Below are positions 47,240 to 55,970 of a stretch of 64,000 nt of DNA, one piece after another. The translations under genes and the position numbers were made by a program. Positions within the stretch are counted from its first letter, which is position 1, and every line of letters begins with the position of its first letter. A model generated the notes under the pieces. It was not told where the DNA came from. It was given only the letters and a program-made list of their open reading frames with translations, and ran no database searches. Origin of the DNA: Streptomyces sp. NBC_00691. Lineage in GTDB: Bacteria > Actinomycetota > Actinomycetes > Streptomycetales > Streptomycetaceae. Location of the stretch: NCBI RefSeq assembly GCF_036226665.1, contig NZ_CP109007.1, forward strand, positions 2,210,501 through 2,274,500. The letters run 5' to 3'.

Positions 47240-47737
47240 GTGGCGAAGAAGCAGAAGAAGAACAGCGGGGGCACCCCCGCGACGGTGGCCCTGACGGCGG
47301 CCGGCACCCCGTTCACCCTGCACGCGTACGAGCACGACCCGGCCTCCCCCTCGTACGGCGAGGAGGCGGCCGAGGCCCTCGGTGTCTCCCCTGACCGGGT
47401 GTTCAAGACCCTGGTGGCGGACGTCGACGGCGAGCTGACGGTCGCGGTGGTCCCGGTCGCCGGTCAGCTCGACCTGAAGGCCCTGGCCACGGCGGTCGGC
47501 GGCAAGCGCGCGGCGATGGCGGACCCGGCGGCGGCCGAGCGCACCACGGGCTATGTGCGGGGCGGCATCTCCCCGCTGGGGCAGCGCAAGCGGCTCCGTA
47601 CGGTCCTCGACGCCTCGGCCTCGGCGCACGCGTCCATCTGCGTCTCGGCGGGCCGACGCGGCCTGGAGGTGGAGCTCTCCCCCGCGGATCTGGCCGCCCT
47701 CACCTCGGCGGTCGTGGCGCCGATCGGCCGCGCCTGA
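47240..47737 (+). CDS. ybaK: Cys-tRNA(Pro) deacylase YbaK/EbsC
   Basis: A 165-residue YbaK-type editing enzyme that clears Cys-tRNAPro. It has the N-terminal Lys-rich start (AKKQKKNSGG), the core FKTLVADVDGELTVAVVPV near residue 55, GKRAAMADPAAAERTTGYV near 89 and GGISPLGQRKRLRTVLD near 109. The start is GTG at 47240. The last 19 bp and stop codon lie in a 34-bp tandem duplication, so the C-terminus repeats just outside the gene. Confidence 0.9.
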   Translation: MAKKQKKNSGGTPATVALTAAGTPFTLHAYEHDPASPSYGEEAAEALGVSPDRVFKTLVADVDGELTVAVVPVAGQLDLKALATAVGGKRAAMADPAAAERTTGYVRGGISPLGQRKRLRTVLDASASAHASICVSAGRRGLEVELSPADLAALTSAVVAPIGRA

Positions 47738-47786
47738 CGCTCGTCGGACCACGCCGATCGGCCGCGCCTGACACTCGTCGGACCAC
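47719..47786. repeat. 34-bp tandem duplication spanning the ybaK stop codon
   Basis: Units 47719-47752 and 47753-47786 differ at one base. The first contains the last codons and TGA of ybaK; the second repeats them in the intergenic region. A recent local duplication. Confidence 0.92.
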
Positions 47787-47821
47787 GCTGGGCGGCGCGG
47801 CCGCCGGAGGAGCCGGGGCCG

Positions 47822-48463
47822 TCAGCTCCGGCCCGGTCCCCGGGTGTACGCCTTCGGCTCGTCCCACGGTTCCGGCTCCGGGTCACGCGGGCCGAAGAGG
47901 GCCGTGAGCGCCAGGTGCACGATCATCGCGGCGAGTGGCCAGGCCAGCATCGCGGCGGCCCCCAGGTTCAGTTCGAGCGGCGCCTCGAAGGCCACGTTCG
48001 GGCCGACCGCCTTCGCGTGGGCGACGACGTCGCTCGTCGGGCCGAAGTACGTCCCGAGGCCCCAGGCGAGCAGCGAGCCGAGGCCGCCGCCGAGCGCGAG
48101 GCCGAGCACCAGCGGGACACCGCCCTTGCGGCGGGCGAGGAAGACGACGAGCGCGGCGACCGCGCCGAAGGCCAGCGCGAGCAGGACAAACGTTCCGTCC
48201 GAGCCGATCGCCGCCTCCCCCTCCGAGTTGCGGAGGTAGACGCCCTTGCCGTCCGAGATGAGCAGGATCCGCGAGGCCAGGTTCAGCCACAGCACTCCGA
48301 GCACCGCTCCGGCGAGCGCCGAGACGAGGGTCACCAGAACGCCCTGGAGGACCTCGCGCGCCGTGATCGGGTCCCCGGCCGGGCCGAGCATCGGCGGGGG
48401 CGGCGGCGGCCAGTCGGGGTCGTGCGGCGATGGCTGGTGAGGCGGAGTCAGGGGTGCGGTCAC
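47822..48463 (-). CDS. DUF2567 membrane protein
   Basis: A 213-residue actinobacterial membrane protein with about four helices. Core pattern is GVLVTLVSALAGAVLGVLWL near residue 42, then an extracytoplasmic stretch SDGKGVYLRNSEGEAAIGSD, then FVLLALAFGAVAALVVFLAR. The N-terminus is Pro-rich. DUF2567 has no known function. The start is GTG at 48463 with only a weak ribosome site, and it faces ybaK convergently. It follows the ABC permease gene by 34 bp and may be co-transcribed with it. Confidence 0.78.
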   Translation of the reverse strand: MTAPLTPPHQPSPHDPDWPPPPPPMLGPAGDPITAREVLQGVLVTLVSALAGAVLGVLWLNLASRILLISDGKGVYLRNSEGEAAIGSDGTFVLLALAFGAVAALVVFLARRKGGVPLVLGLALGGGLGSLLAWGLGTYFGPTSDVVAHAKAVGPNVAFEAPLELNLGAAAMLAWPLAAMIVHLALTALFGPRDPEPEPWDEPKAYTRGPGRS

Positions 48464-48497
48464 CCCGCCATCGTGCCAGGTGTGTCCGTGGCCCGCC

Positions 48498-49328
48498 TCA
48501 GCGGACGGCGGCCCGCCGGTACGCCCAGGTGGCGACGGACAGGGAGACCACGCCGACCGCCCCGCACACGGCGAGGTCCAGGGCGACGGCCGCCCAGTCG
48601 GGACGGGTGTCGAAGGTGCGGGCCAGGGCCTCCACGCCGTACGTCGACGGCAGCAGGTCCCGGGCCCAGCCGATGGGCCCCGGCAGCCGCTCCGCCGGGA
48701 GCACCCCGAGGAGCAGCGCCGCGGACATGCCGAGCTGGCCGAGGAGGGTGGCCAGCTCCTGCCGGGGCGCGAGGAGCCCGAGGGCCGCGCCGAGGCCGGC
48801 GAGCGCGGCGCCGGCGAGCGGGACGACGGCGACGAGGATCCAGAGGTGGCTCAGCGGCAGCCCGAAGAGCACGGAGCCGGTCACGGCGGTGACGGCGGTC
48901 CCGGGCACGGTGAAGGAGGCGTACGCGCCCGCGGCGCCGAGCACGACGGCGGCGGGCGGCACGGGCAGCGTGGCGTAGTGGTCGAGGCCGCCGGTGGCCC
49001 GCAGCTGGCCGAAGTACTGGGCGAGCAGGTTGAGCGCGACGAAGGCGACGACGAGGACGGTGGAGCCGGCCACGACGGCGCGCGCCTCTGATCCCCCGTC
49101 GACGACCCCGCGCATCAGGACCATGATCCCGATGGACTGGAAGGTGGCCACGAAGAGGAGCGGGATGCGGGCGACCCGGGCACGGGAGAGCTGCGCCCGG
49201 TAGACGGCGGCCAGGGCCGGCAGCAGCCGGGCGCGCGGGGCGAGGGGGGCGGCCTCGTCCTCGGCGGTGGCGCCGGCGCGGACGGAAGGCGCGCCGGTCG
49301 GCAGGACCTCTGCGGGCACGGTGCTCAC
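48498..49328 (-). CDS. ABC-2 type transporter permease
   Basis: A 276-residue membrane protein with six helices typical of ABC-2 exporters. It has LPALAAVYRAQLSRARVARI near residue 36, then hydrophobic segments near 55-75, 90-108, 125-150, 160-185, 195-215 and 245-270. It pairs with the ATPase gene 97 bp upstream, forming a drug- or lipid-type exporter. The next gene is the DUF2567 protein, 34 bp further on. Confidence 0.83.
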   Translation of the reverse strand: MSTVPAEVLPTGAPSVRAGATAEDEAAPLAPRARLLPALAAVYRAQLSRARVARIPLLFVATFQSIGIMVLMRGVVDGGSEARAVVAGSTVLVVAFVALNLLAQYFGQLRATGGLDHYATLPVPPAAVVLGAAGAYASFTVPGTAVTAVTGSVLFGLPLSHLWILVAVVPLAGAALAGLGAALGLLAPRQELATLLGQLGMSAALLLGVLPAERLPGPIGWARDLLPSTYGVEALARTFDTRPDWAAVALDLAVCGAVGVVSLSVATWAYRRAAVR

Positions 49329-49425
49329 TGCGTACAGCTCCAGGGGGTGACAGGCGGTACGGGCAGTACGTGCGGGAGTCGGTTCCGGTGACGCGCGGCG
49401 CGGGCGTGGGGTACTACCGGGAGGG

Positions 49426-50406
49426 TCATGCCTTCACCAGTCCCTCGGTCGCGCCGCCCAGCGCCAGGTACACGTCCTCCAGGCTGGGCGTGGCCAGGGT
49501 GAAGTCGTCGAGCGCGGCGAACGCGGCGCCGCCGGTGACGGTGGCGACGGCGGCGCGGGCCGCGTCGGGGGCGAGCCGGAGGATCCAGCGCCGGCCCGTC
49601 TCCTGGGCCCGTTCGCGCAGCGCGGCGACCTCGGGGAGGTGGAGCGGGGCGGATTCGCGCCAGACCAGTTCGACGCGGACCTCGCCGGCGACGCGTTCCT
49701 TGAGTCCGGCGGGCGTGTCGCAGGCGATGACCCGGCCGTGCTCGAGGACGGCGACCCGGTCGAGGACGGTCTCGGCCTCGATGACGTTGTGGGTGACGAG
49801 CAGCACCGTGGCGCCCTGTTCGGCGCGCCGCCGGTCGACGGCCGCCCAGACGGCGCGGCGGGCGACGGGGTCCATGCCCGTGGTGGGCTCGTCGAGGACG
49901 AGGACGGGGCGTTCGCCGACGAGCGCGGTGGCGAAGCAGGCGAGCCTGCGCTGTCCGCCGGAGAGCTTCTTGAGGGGCCGGGAGGCGAGTGCGCCGAGGC
50001 CGAGTTCGTCCAGGACGGCGTCGCGCTCGGCGCGCGCGTCGCGGGCGGTGAGGCCGCGCAGCCGGCCGGTGGTCTCGGCGGCGAGGGCGACGGTCAGCTC
50101 GTCGAGGGCGGTGGACTCCTGGCCGAGGTAGGCGAGGAGGCGGGACGCCCGCTCGGGGTGCCGCACGAGGTCGTGGCCGAGGAGCCGGACGCTGCCGGAG
50201 TCGGGCCGCATGAGTCCGGTGAGCTGGCGGACCAGGGTCGACTTGCCCGCGCCGTTGGGGCCGAGCAGCCCGAAGATCTCGCCGCCGCGCACGTCGAGGC
50301 TGATCCCGTCGGTGGCCCGCACCTCGGGAGTCGCCGGCGCACCGCGCCCGCCGCGCGTGGCGGGGTACGTCTTGACCAGATCCCGCACCACGCACACCGT
50401 ACTCAC
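49426..50406 (-). CDS. ABC transporter ATP-binding protein
   Basis: A 326-residue ATPase. Walker A is GLLGPNGAGKST near residue 47, signature LSGGQRRL near 147, Walker B VLVLDEPTTGMDP near 167 and switch His in VTHNVIEAE near 198. The C-terminal DrrA-like part of about 90 residues ends in LDDFTLATPSLEDVYLAL. GTG at 50406 is chosen. It pairs with the ABC-2 permease gene. Substrate unknown; a self-resistance or lipid export role is possible. Confidence 0.88.
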   Translation of the reverse strand: MSTVCVVRDLVKTYPATRGGRGAPATPEVRATDGISLDVRGGEIFGLLGPNGAGKSTLVRQLTGLMRPDSGSVRLLGHDLVRHPERASRLLAYLGQESTALDELTVALAAETTGRLRGLTARDARAERDAVLDELGLGALASRPLKKLSGGQRRLACFATALVGERPVLVLDEPTTGMDPVARRAVWAAVDRRRAEQGATVLLVTHNVIEAETVLDRVAVLEHGRVIACDTPAGLKERVAGEVRVELVWRESAPLHLPEVAALRERAQETGRRWILRLAPDAARAAVATVTGGAAFAALDDFTLATPSLEDVYLALGGATEGLVKA

Positions 50407-50417
50407 GGGGGAAGAGC

Positions 50418-51770
50418 CTACGGGGTCGCCGGGCCCGCTCCGGGCGCGGGGGCGTGTTCGGCGGCGGCCCGGACGTCGATCTCGCGCCAGAATCCCGCCC
50501 GGATCGCATAGCGGTCGTGCTCGTCGATCTGGTCGTCCTTGTGGGCGAGCAGACCGAATCGGGCGGCGTAGCGGAGGAGTTCGCCGTCGATGCGGTGCGG
50601 GATGCGGGGGTAGAGGGTGGACAGCTTCTGGACGTGGCTCTGCTCGGGGAGCCTTTCCATCCACCGCCGCGCGAACACCTGTCCGACCTCGAAGGGGTCT
50701 CCGCCGACGGTGGTGATGTCCTCCTCGCGGTCCGCCCAGCGCTGCTCGGCGCTGGTGAGGGCGGCGAGGGTGGGCAGGGAGGCGGTCTCGGCCGGTTCAC
50801 CGAGGGGGGTGGCGGCGCGCTCGACCCAGCCCCGGTCGGAGGACCAGCGGAGCGCGCTGGCGCCCTGGGACACGGGACCGCCCGGGGCGGGGGTGGCACC
50901 GGGGGCGCGCAGTCCCGCCAGGTCCTTGGGGGTGGGGACGCCCTTGCCGGAGGCCGGGGCGGGGACGCCGCTCCCGTGGCCGCGGTCGTGCTCGTCCTCG
51001 CGGAGGTGGCCGTTGGCACCCGCGTGGCCGTTGCCGTGGTGGACGTGGCCGTTGCCGCCGGTGCCGTGACCGTCGGAGCCCTCCCCGCGCGCCCCGGCGG
51101 CGGCCGCCGCCTCCGCGGCCCGTTCGGCGGAGGCGGCGAGGGCCGCCTCGGGCAGCGGCGCGGAGAGGATGGCGGCGATCTCGGGGCGCGGGGCGGGCGG
51201 GGGCGAGCAGATCCCGGTGAGGTCCTTGGCGCGGACGGCCCGGGTGATCCAGGCCCGGTCGAGGACCCGCCGTTCGTCGGCCTCGGCGACCAGGTCCTCC
51301 GACTGGTTGTAGTCGCCGTCGGCGGCCTGGACGGCCCAGAGGTGGACGGCGACGCCGTGCTCCTTGGCGGACATCAGTCCGGGCAGCAGGTCGCCGTCGC
51401 CGGTGACGAGCACGATGTCGGAGCAGGCCCGGTTCCTGGCGAGCTCGGTCAGCTCGGTGTGCATCGCCGCGTCGACGCCCTTCTGCGCCCAGCGTCCGTC
51501 GCTCCGCGTCAGCGCGCCGAGCCGGACGGTGACCCGGGGCATCACGCGCAGTCTCCGGTGCTCCGGCTGGGGCACCCGGTCGGGCGCCCCGTCGAACCAG
51601 TAGATCCGCAGCAGGGGCAGCGCGGTCTCGGCCTCGGCGCGCTGGCGCAGCTGCTGGATGAGCCCGGCGTGATCGACGGTGATCCTGGAGCGGGCCGGTT
51701 CCCCGGCGAGAAGACTGGCGGCAGCTCCCAGCAGGTAGCCGGCATCCACCAGGACGACGCAGCGGTCCAC
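50418..51770 (-). CDS. NYN domain protein with Gly/His-rich linker
   Basis: A 450-residue protein. The NYN/PIN-like nuclease domain (about 1-160) begins CVVLVDAGYLLGAAAS (Asp 9) and has QKGVDAAMHTEL near 91 and IVLVTGDGDLLPGL near 108, the acidic residues expected for metal-dependent RNA cleavage. A disordered Gly/His/Asn linker follows (about 220-260, with GNGHVHHGNGH). The C-terminal domain (about 340-430) is helical and winged-helix-like. GTG at 51770 has GAGGG 8 nt upstream. Likely an RNA-processing nuclease; targets unknown. Confidence 0.8.
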   Translation of the reverse strand: MDRCVVLVDAGYLLGAAASLLAGEPARSRITVDHAGLIQQLRQRAEAETALPLLRIYWFDGAPDRVPQPEHRRLRVMPRVTVRLGALTRSDGRWAQKGVDAAMHTELTELARNRACSDIVLVTGDGDLLPGLMSAKEHGVAVHLWAVQAADGDYNQSEDLVAEADERRVLDRAWITRAVRAKDLTGICSPPPAPRPEIAAILSAPLPEAALAASAERAAEAAAAAGARGEGSDGHGTGGNGHVHHGNGHAGANGHLREDEHDRGHGSGVPAPASGKGVPTPKDLAGLRAPGATPAPGGPVSQGASALRWSSDRGWVERAATPLGEPAETASLPTLAALTSAEQRWADREEDITTVGGDPFEVGQVFARRWMERLPEQSHVQKLSTLYPRIPHRIDGELLRYAARFGLLAHKDDQIDEHDRYAIRAGFWREIDVRAAAEHAPAPGAGPATP

Positions 51771-51995
51771 GTGTTCCACCCTCTTTCGGGAACCTCGGGA
51801 TCGGAAGTTGCTTCGGATTTCCTTCGAGTCTGCCCGAAGGGCGGGGGCTCGACGGTCGGAACTGGATCATCGGCGTGGCGGATGTCACGTTCCCCCGGGC
51901 CTCACGCTCCGTAATGATCCAAAATGCGGCGGTTCGGACCATATGTGAGTCTGACAGCGGCCCTGGCCCCTAGGACCCTTTGAGGAGGCATCCCC

Positions 51996-52169
51996 ATGGC
52001 CAAGAACCGCAACCAGAACCGCAGTCAGAAGCAGCAGTCCCCCGCCGAGCGCGGCGCCCAGCAGGCGCAGCAGTCGGCGATGGAGTCCGAGGCGTCGCAG
52101 CGCGCGTCGCAGGTGCTGCCGAGCGATGTCGCCCGCAAGGGCCGTCAGAAGCGCTTCGGCCACAACTGA
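51996..52169 (+). CDS. 57-residue basic Gln/Ser-rich protein
   Basis: ATG at 51996 with a near-perfect GAGGAGG at 51982-51988, stop at 52169. The product starts MAKNRNQNRSQKQQSPAERG and ends VARKGRQKRFGHN; it is Gln, Arg, Lys and Ala rich, with no membrane segment or Cys. The strong ribosome site and own terminator support a real, well-expressed gene. It resembles small conserved basic proteins of streptomycetes; a nucleic-acid- or ribosome-associated role is a guess. Confidence 0.8.
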   Translation: MAKNRNQNRSQKQQSPAERGAQQAQQSAMESEASQRASQVLPSDVARKGRQKRFGHN

Positions 52170-52187
52170 CGGCCTCCGCGTACGGCA

Positions 52188-52221
52188 AAGGGGCGCGCCC
52201 GTGACGACGGGCGCGCCCCTT
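52188..52221. terminator. 15-bp perfect stem terminator after the small basic gene
   Basis: AAGGGGCGCGCCCGT (52188-52202) and ACGGGCGCGCCCCTT (52207-52221) with a GACG loop, 19 bp after the small gene's stop. Confidence 0.9.
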
Positions 52222-52236
52222 GCGCGTGCTGCGGGG

Positions 52237-52266
52237 GTCCCGTCGGGCCGGTCGGCCGGACGGGAC
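52237..52266 (-). terminator. Stem-loop after dnaE
   Basis: GTCCCGTC (52237-52244) and GACGGGAC (52259-52266) enclose a second GGCCG/CGGCC pairing. It lies 6 bp beyond the dnaE stop. Confidence 0.7.
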
Positions 52267-52272
52267 GGGTGA

Positions 52273-55200
52273 TCAGCCGGCCAGGCAGGCCGGGCCGAGC
52301 AGCACCTTCAGGTCGCCGAAGAGCGCCGGGTCGGCCGTCACCCGGTGCCGGTCGAGACGGAGCACGGTGGTGGTGCGGGGGCCCTGGAGCTTGATCCGTA
52401 CCTCGGTGTTGCCCTTGTGGTGGCCCAGGATCTCGCCGAGGCGGGTGACCATCGGCGGGGTCACCTTGACGGTGGGGATGGTGAGGATCACCGGCGCGTT
52501 GGTCCCGGCGTTCGAGAGGTCGGGGACCATCAGCTCCATGGCGACGAGGCGGGGCACGTCCTCGCGCTTGTCGAGCCGGCCCTTGACGAAGACGACCGTG
52601 TCCTCGACGAGCTGGGTGGAGACCAGCTGGTAGGTGGCCGGGAAGAACATGCACTCGATGGAGCCGGCGAGGTCCTCGACGGTGGCGATGGCCCAGGCGT
52701 TGCCCTGCTTGGTCATCTTCCGCTGGAGGCCGGAGATGATGCCGCCGATGGTGACGACCGCGCCGTCGGAGTGCTCGCCGCCGGTGAGCTGGGAGATCGC
52801 CGCGTCCGTCTTGTCGGACAGGACGTGCTCGATGCCGAAGAGCGGGTGGTCGGAGACGTACAGGCCGAGCATCTCGCGCTCCTGGGCGAGCAGGTAGGAC
52901 TTCTCCCACTCGACGTCGGAGAACTCGACGTCGAGGCCGAAGCCGGGCTCGTCGGTGGCCTCGTCGCCCATGCCGCCGAACAGGTCGAACTGTCCCTCGG
53001 CCTCCTTGCGCTTGACCGCCACCACGTTGTCGATCATCGGCTCGTGGTGGGCGACCAGGCCCTTGCGGGTGTGGCCCATCTCGTCGAAGGCGCCGGCCTT
53101 GATCAGCGACTCGACGGTCCGCTTGTTGCAGACGACGGCCTCGACCTTGTCGAGGAAGTCGGGGAAGGAGGAGTACTTCCCCTTCGCCTTGCGCGATTTG
53201 ATGATCGACTCGACGACGTTGGTGCCGACGTTGCGGACGGCGGAGAGGCCGAAGAGGATCACGTCGTCGCCCTGGGCGGCGAAGTTCGACTCGGACTCGT
53301 TCACGTTCGGCGGGAGCACCTTGATGCCCATGCGGCGGCACTCGTTGAGGTAGATCGCGGACTTGTCCTTGTCGTCCTTGACCGAGGTGAGCAGTCCCGC
53401 CATGTACTCGGCCGGGAAGTTGGCCTTGAGGTAGGCGGTCCAGTAGGAGACCAGGCCGTACGCGGCGGAGTGGGCCTTGTTGAAGGCGTAGCCGGCGAAG
53501 GGGACCAGGACGTCCCAGAGCGCCTTGATGGCCTCGTCGCTGAAGCCCTTGCCCTTGGCTCCGGCCTCGAAGATGACGAAGTTCTTCGCCAGTTCGTCGG
53601 GCTTCTTCTTGCCCATCACGCGGCGGAGGATGTCGGCCTCGCCGAGCGAGTAGCCGGCGATGATCTGGGCGGCCTTCTGCACCTGCTCCTGGTACACGAT
53701 GAGGCCGTAGGTGACCGCGAGCACCTCTTCGAGCGGCTTCTCCAGCTCGGGGTGGATCGGGGTGATCTCCTGCTGCGCGTTCTTGCGCAGGGCGTAGTTC
53801 GTGTGCGAGTTCATGCCCATCGGGCCCGGCCGGTACAGGGCGGACACGGCGGAGATGTCTTCGAAGTTGTCGGGCTTCATCAGCCGCAGCAGCGAGCGCA
53901 TGGGGCCGCCGTCGAACTGGAAGACGCCGAGGGTGTCACCGCGCTGGAGCAGTTCGAAGGTCTTGGGGTCGTCGAGCGGCAGGGCCAGGAGGTCGAGGTC
54001 GATCCCCTTGTTGGCCTTCACCATCTTGACGGCGTCGTCCATGATCGTGAGGTTGCGCAGGCCCAGGAAGTCCATCTTGAGCAGGCCGAGCGACTCGCAC
54101 TGCGGGTAGTCCCACTGCGTGATGGTGACGCCGTCGGTGTGCCGCACCCAGATCGGCGCGTGGTCGACGATCGGCTCGCTGGACATGATCACGCCGGCCG
54201 CGTGCACGCCCATCTGGCGGACCAGGCCCTCGACGCCCCGGGCGGTGTCGATGACCTTCTTGACGTCCGGCTCGTTCTCGTACATCGCGCGGATCTCGCC
54301 GGCCTCGCTGTACCGCGGGTGCGAGGGGTCGGTGATGCCGTTGAGGTCGATGCCCTTGCCGAGGACGTCGGCGGGCATGGCCTTGGTGAGCCGGTCGCCC
54401 ATGGCGTACGGGTAGCCGAGGACGCGCGCGGAGTCCTTGATGGCGTTCTTCGCCTTGATCTTGCCGTAGGTGCCGATCATGGCGACCTTGTCGGAGCCGT
54501 ACTTCTCCGTCACGTACCGGATCACCTCGACGCGCCGGCGCTCGTCGAAGTCGATGTCGACATCGGGCATCGAGATGCGCTCGGGGTTGAGGAAGCGCTC
54601 GAAGATCAGGCCGTGCGGGATCGGGTCGAGGTCGGTGATGCCCATGGCGTACGCGACGATCGAGCCGGCCGCGGAGCCTCGGCCGGGGCCCACGGCGATG
54701 CCCTGCTTCTTCGCCCACATGATGAAGTCGGCGACGACGAGGAAGTAGCCGGGGAAGCCCATCGAGATGATCGTGTCCATCTCGTACTCGACCTGCTTCA
54801 TGCGGTCCTCGGGGATGCCCCCGGGGAAGCGGCGGTGCATGCCCCGCATGGTCTCCTCGCGGAACCAGGTGACCTCGGTGTACCCCTCCGGGATGTCGAA
54901 CTTCGGCATGAGGTTCTTCTCGACGAACATGCCGTCGGTGCTGACCTGCTCGGCGACCAGGAGGGTGTTGCGGCAGCCCTCCTGCCAGGCGTCCGAGGAG
55001 TCCACGGCGTACATCTCGTCCGTGGACTTGAGGTAGTAGCCGGTGCCGTCGAAGCGGAAGCGGTCGGGGTCGGAGAGGTTCTTGCCGGTCTGGATGCAGA
55101 GCAGGGCGTCGTGCGCGGTCGACTCGTGCGCGTACGTGTAGTGCGAGTCGTTGGTGACCAGCGGCGGGATGCCGAGCTTCTTGCCGATCTCCAGGAGCCC

Positions 55201-55812
55201 GTCGCGGACCCGGCGCTCGATCTCGATGCCGTGGTCCATCAGCTCCAGGAAGTACCGCTCCTTGCCGAAGATGTCCTGGTACTCGGAGGCCGACTTGAGG
55301 GCCTCGTCGAACTGACCGAGGCGGAGCCGGGTCTGCAGTTCGCCGGAGGGACAGCCGGTGGAGGCGATGAGCCCCTCCGACCACTGGGAGATGGTCTCCT
55401 TGTCCATCCGGGGCCACTTCTGGAGCCAGCCCTCGGCGTAGGCGTCGGAGGAGAGCTTGAAGAGGTTGTGCAGTCCGGTGTTGTTCGCCGCCCAGATCGT
55501 CTTGTGGGTGTAGCCGCCGGAGCCGGAGACGTCGTCCCGCTTCTGGTGCGGCTGCCCCCACTGGATCTTCCGCTTGTTCCGCCGGGACTCGGGGGCGACG
55601 TACGCCTCGATGCCGATGATCGGCGTCACCCCGGCCTTCTTCGCCGTGTGGAAGAAGTCGTACGCCCCGTGCAGATTGCCGTGGTCGGACATCGCGATAT
55701 GGGTCATGCCCATCTCGTTGCACGCGTTGAACATGTCCTTCAGCCGCGCGGCACCGTCCAGCAGCGAGTACTGGGTGTGGACGTGGAGGTGCGTGAAGGG
55801 CGGCTTGGTCAC
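52273..55812 (-). CDS. dnaE: DNA polymerase III alpha subunit
   Basis: An 1,179-residue replicative polymerase. Regions in order: PHP domain (HLHVHTQYSLLDG near residue 7, MSDHGNLHG near 40), palm with catalytic Asps in MPDVDIDFDERRR near 420, thumb and fingers (YQEQVQKAAQIIAGYSLGEAD near 700, YAFNKAHSAAYGL near 780), HhH region near 850, and an OB-fold near 1020. The start is GTG at 55812 with GGAGG 8 nt upstream. Divergent from the DUF2252 gene. It is the DnaE1 type expected for the chromosome. Confidence 0.97.
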   Translation of the reverse strand: MTKPPFTHLHVHTQYSLLDGAARLKDMFNACNEMGMTHIAMSDHGNLHGAYDFFHTAKKAGVTPIIGIEAYVAPESRRNKRKIQWGQPHQKRDDVSGSGGYTHKTIWAANNTGLHNLFKLSSDAYAEGWLQKWPRMDKETISQWSEGLIASTGCPSGELQTRLRLGQFDEALKSASEYQDIFGKERYFLELMDHGIEIERRVRDGLLEIGKKLGIPPLVTNDSHYTYAHESTAHDALLCIQTGKNLSDPDRFRFDGTGYYLKSTDEMYAVDSSDAWQEGCRNTLLVAEQVSTDGMFVEKNLMPKFDIPEGYTEVTWFREETMRGMHRRFPGGIPEDRMKQVEYEMDTIISMGFPGYFLVVADFIMWAKKQGIAVGPGRGSAAGSIVAYAMGITDLDPIPHGLIFERFLNPERISMPDVDIDFDERRRVEVIRYVTEKYGSDKVAMIGTYGKIKAKNAIKDSARVLGYPYAMGDRLTKAMPADVLGKGIDLNGITDPSHPRYSEAGEIRAMYENEPDVKKVIDTARGVEGLVRQMGVHAAGVIMSSEPIVDHAPIWVRHTDGVTITQWDYPQCESLGLLKMDFLGLRNLTIMDDAVKMVKANKGIDLDLLALPLDDPKTFELLQRGDTLGVFQFDGGPMRSLLRLMKPDNFEDISAVSALYRPGPMGMNSHTNYALRKNAQQEITPIHPELEKPLEEVLAVTYGLIVYQEQVQKAAQIIAGYSLGEADILRRVMGKKKPDELAKNFVIFEAGAKGKGFSDEAIKALWDVLVPFAGYAFNKAHSAAYGLVSYWTAYLKANFPAEYMAGLLTSVKDDKDKSAIYLNECRRMGIKVLPPNVNESESNFAAQGDDVILFGLSAVRNVGTNVVESIIKSRKAKGKYSSFPDFLDKVEAVVCNKRTVESLIKAGAFDEMGHTRKGLVAHHEPMIDNVVAVKRKEAEGQFDLFGGMGDEATDEPGFGLDVEFSDVEWEKSYLLAQEREMLGLYVSDHPLFGIEHVLSDKTDAAISQLTGGEHSDGAVVTIGGIISGLQRKMTKQGNAWAIATVEDLAGSIECMFFPATYQLVSTQLVEDTVVFVKGRLDKREDVPRLVAMELMVPDLSNAGTNAPVILTIPTVKVTPPMVTRLGEILGHHKGNTEVRIKLQGPRTTTVLRLDRHRVTADPALFGDLKVLLGPACLAG

Positions 55813-55970
55813 GGGGGAGGCCTCCGGCGATGAACTTCTGGGGGGACAGCGTCGAAGTCTACGTCGCCGGACTGACAGCGGCCGGGCACTCGCGGGTACC
55901 GTCACGCGTTGGGAGACAGGAACGCCTGTCCCATTTGTCTACGCATGGCTTCGTACCAGGAGGCACCTCG

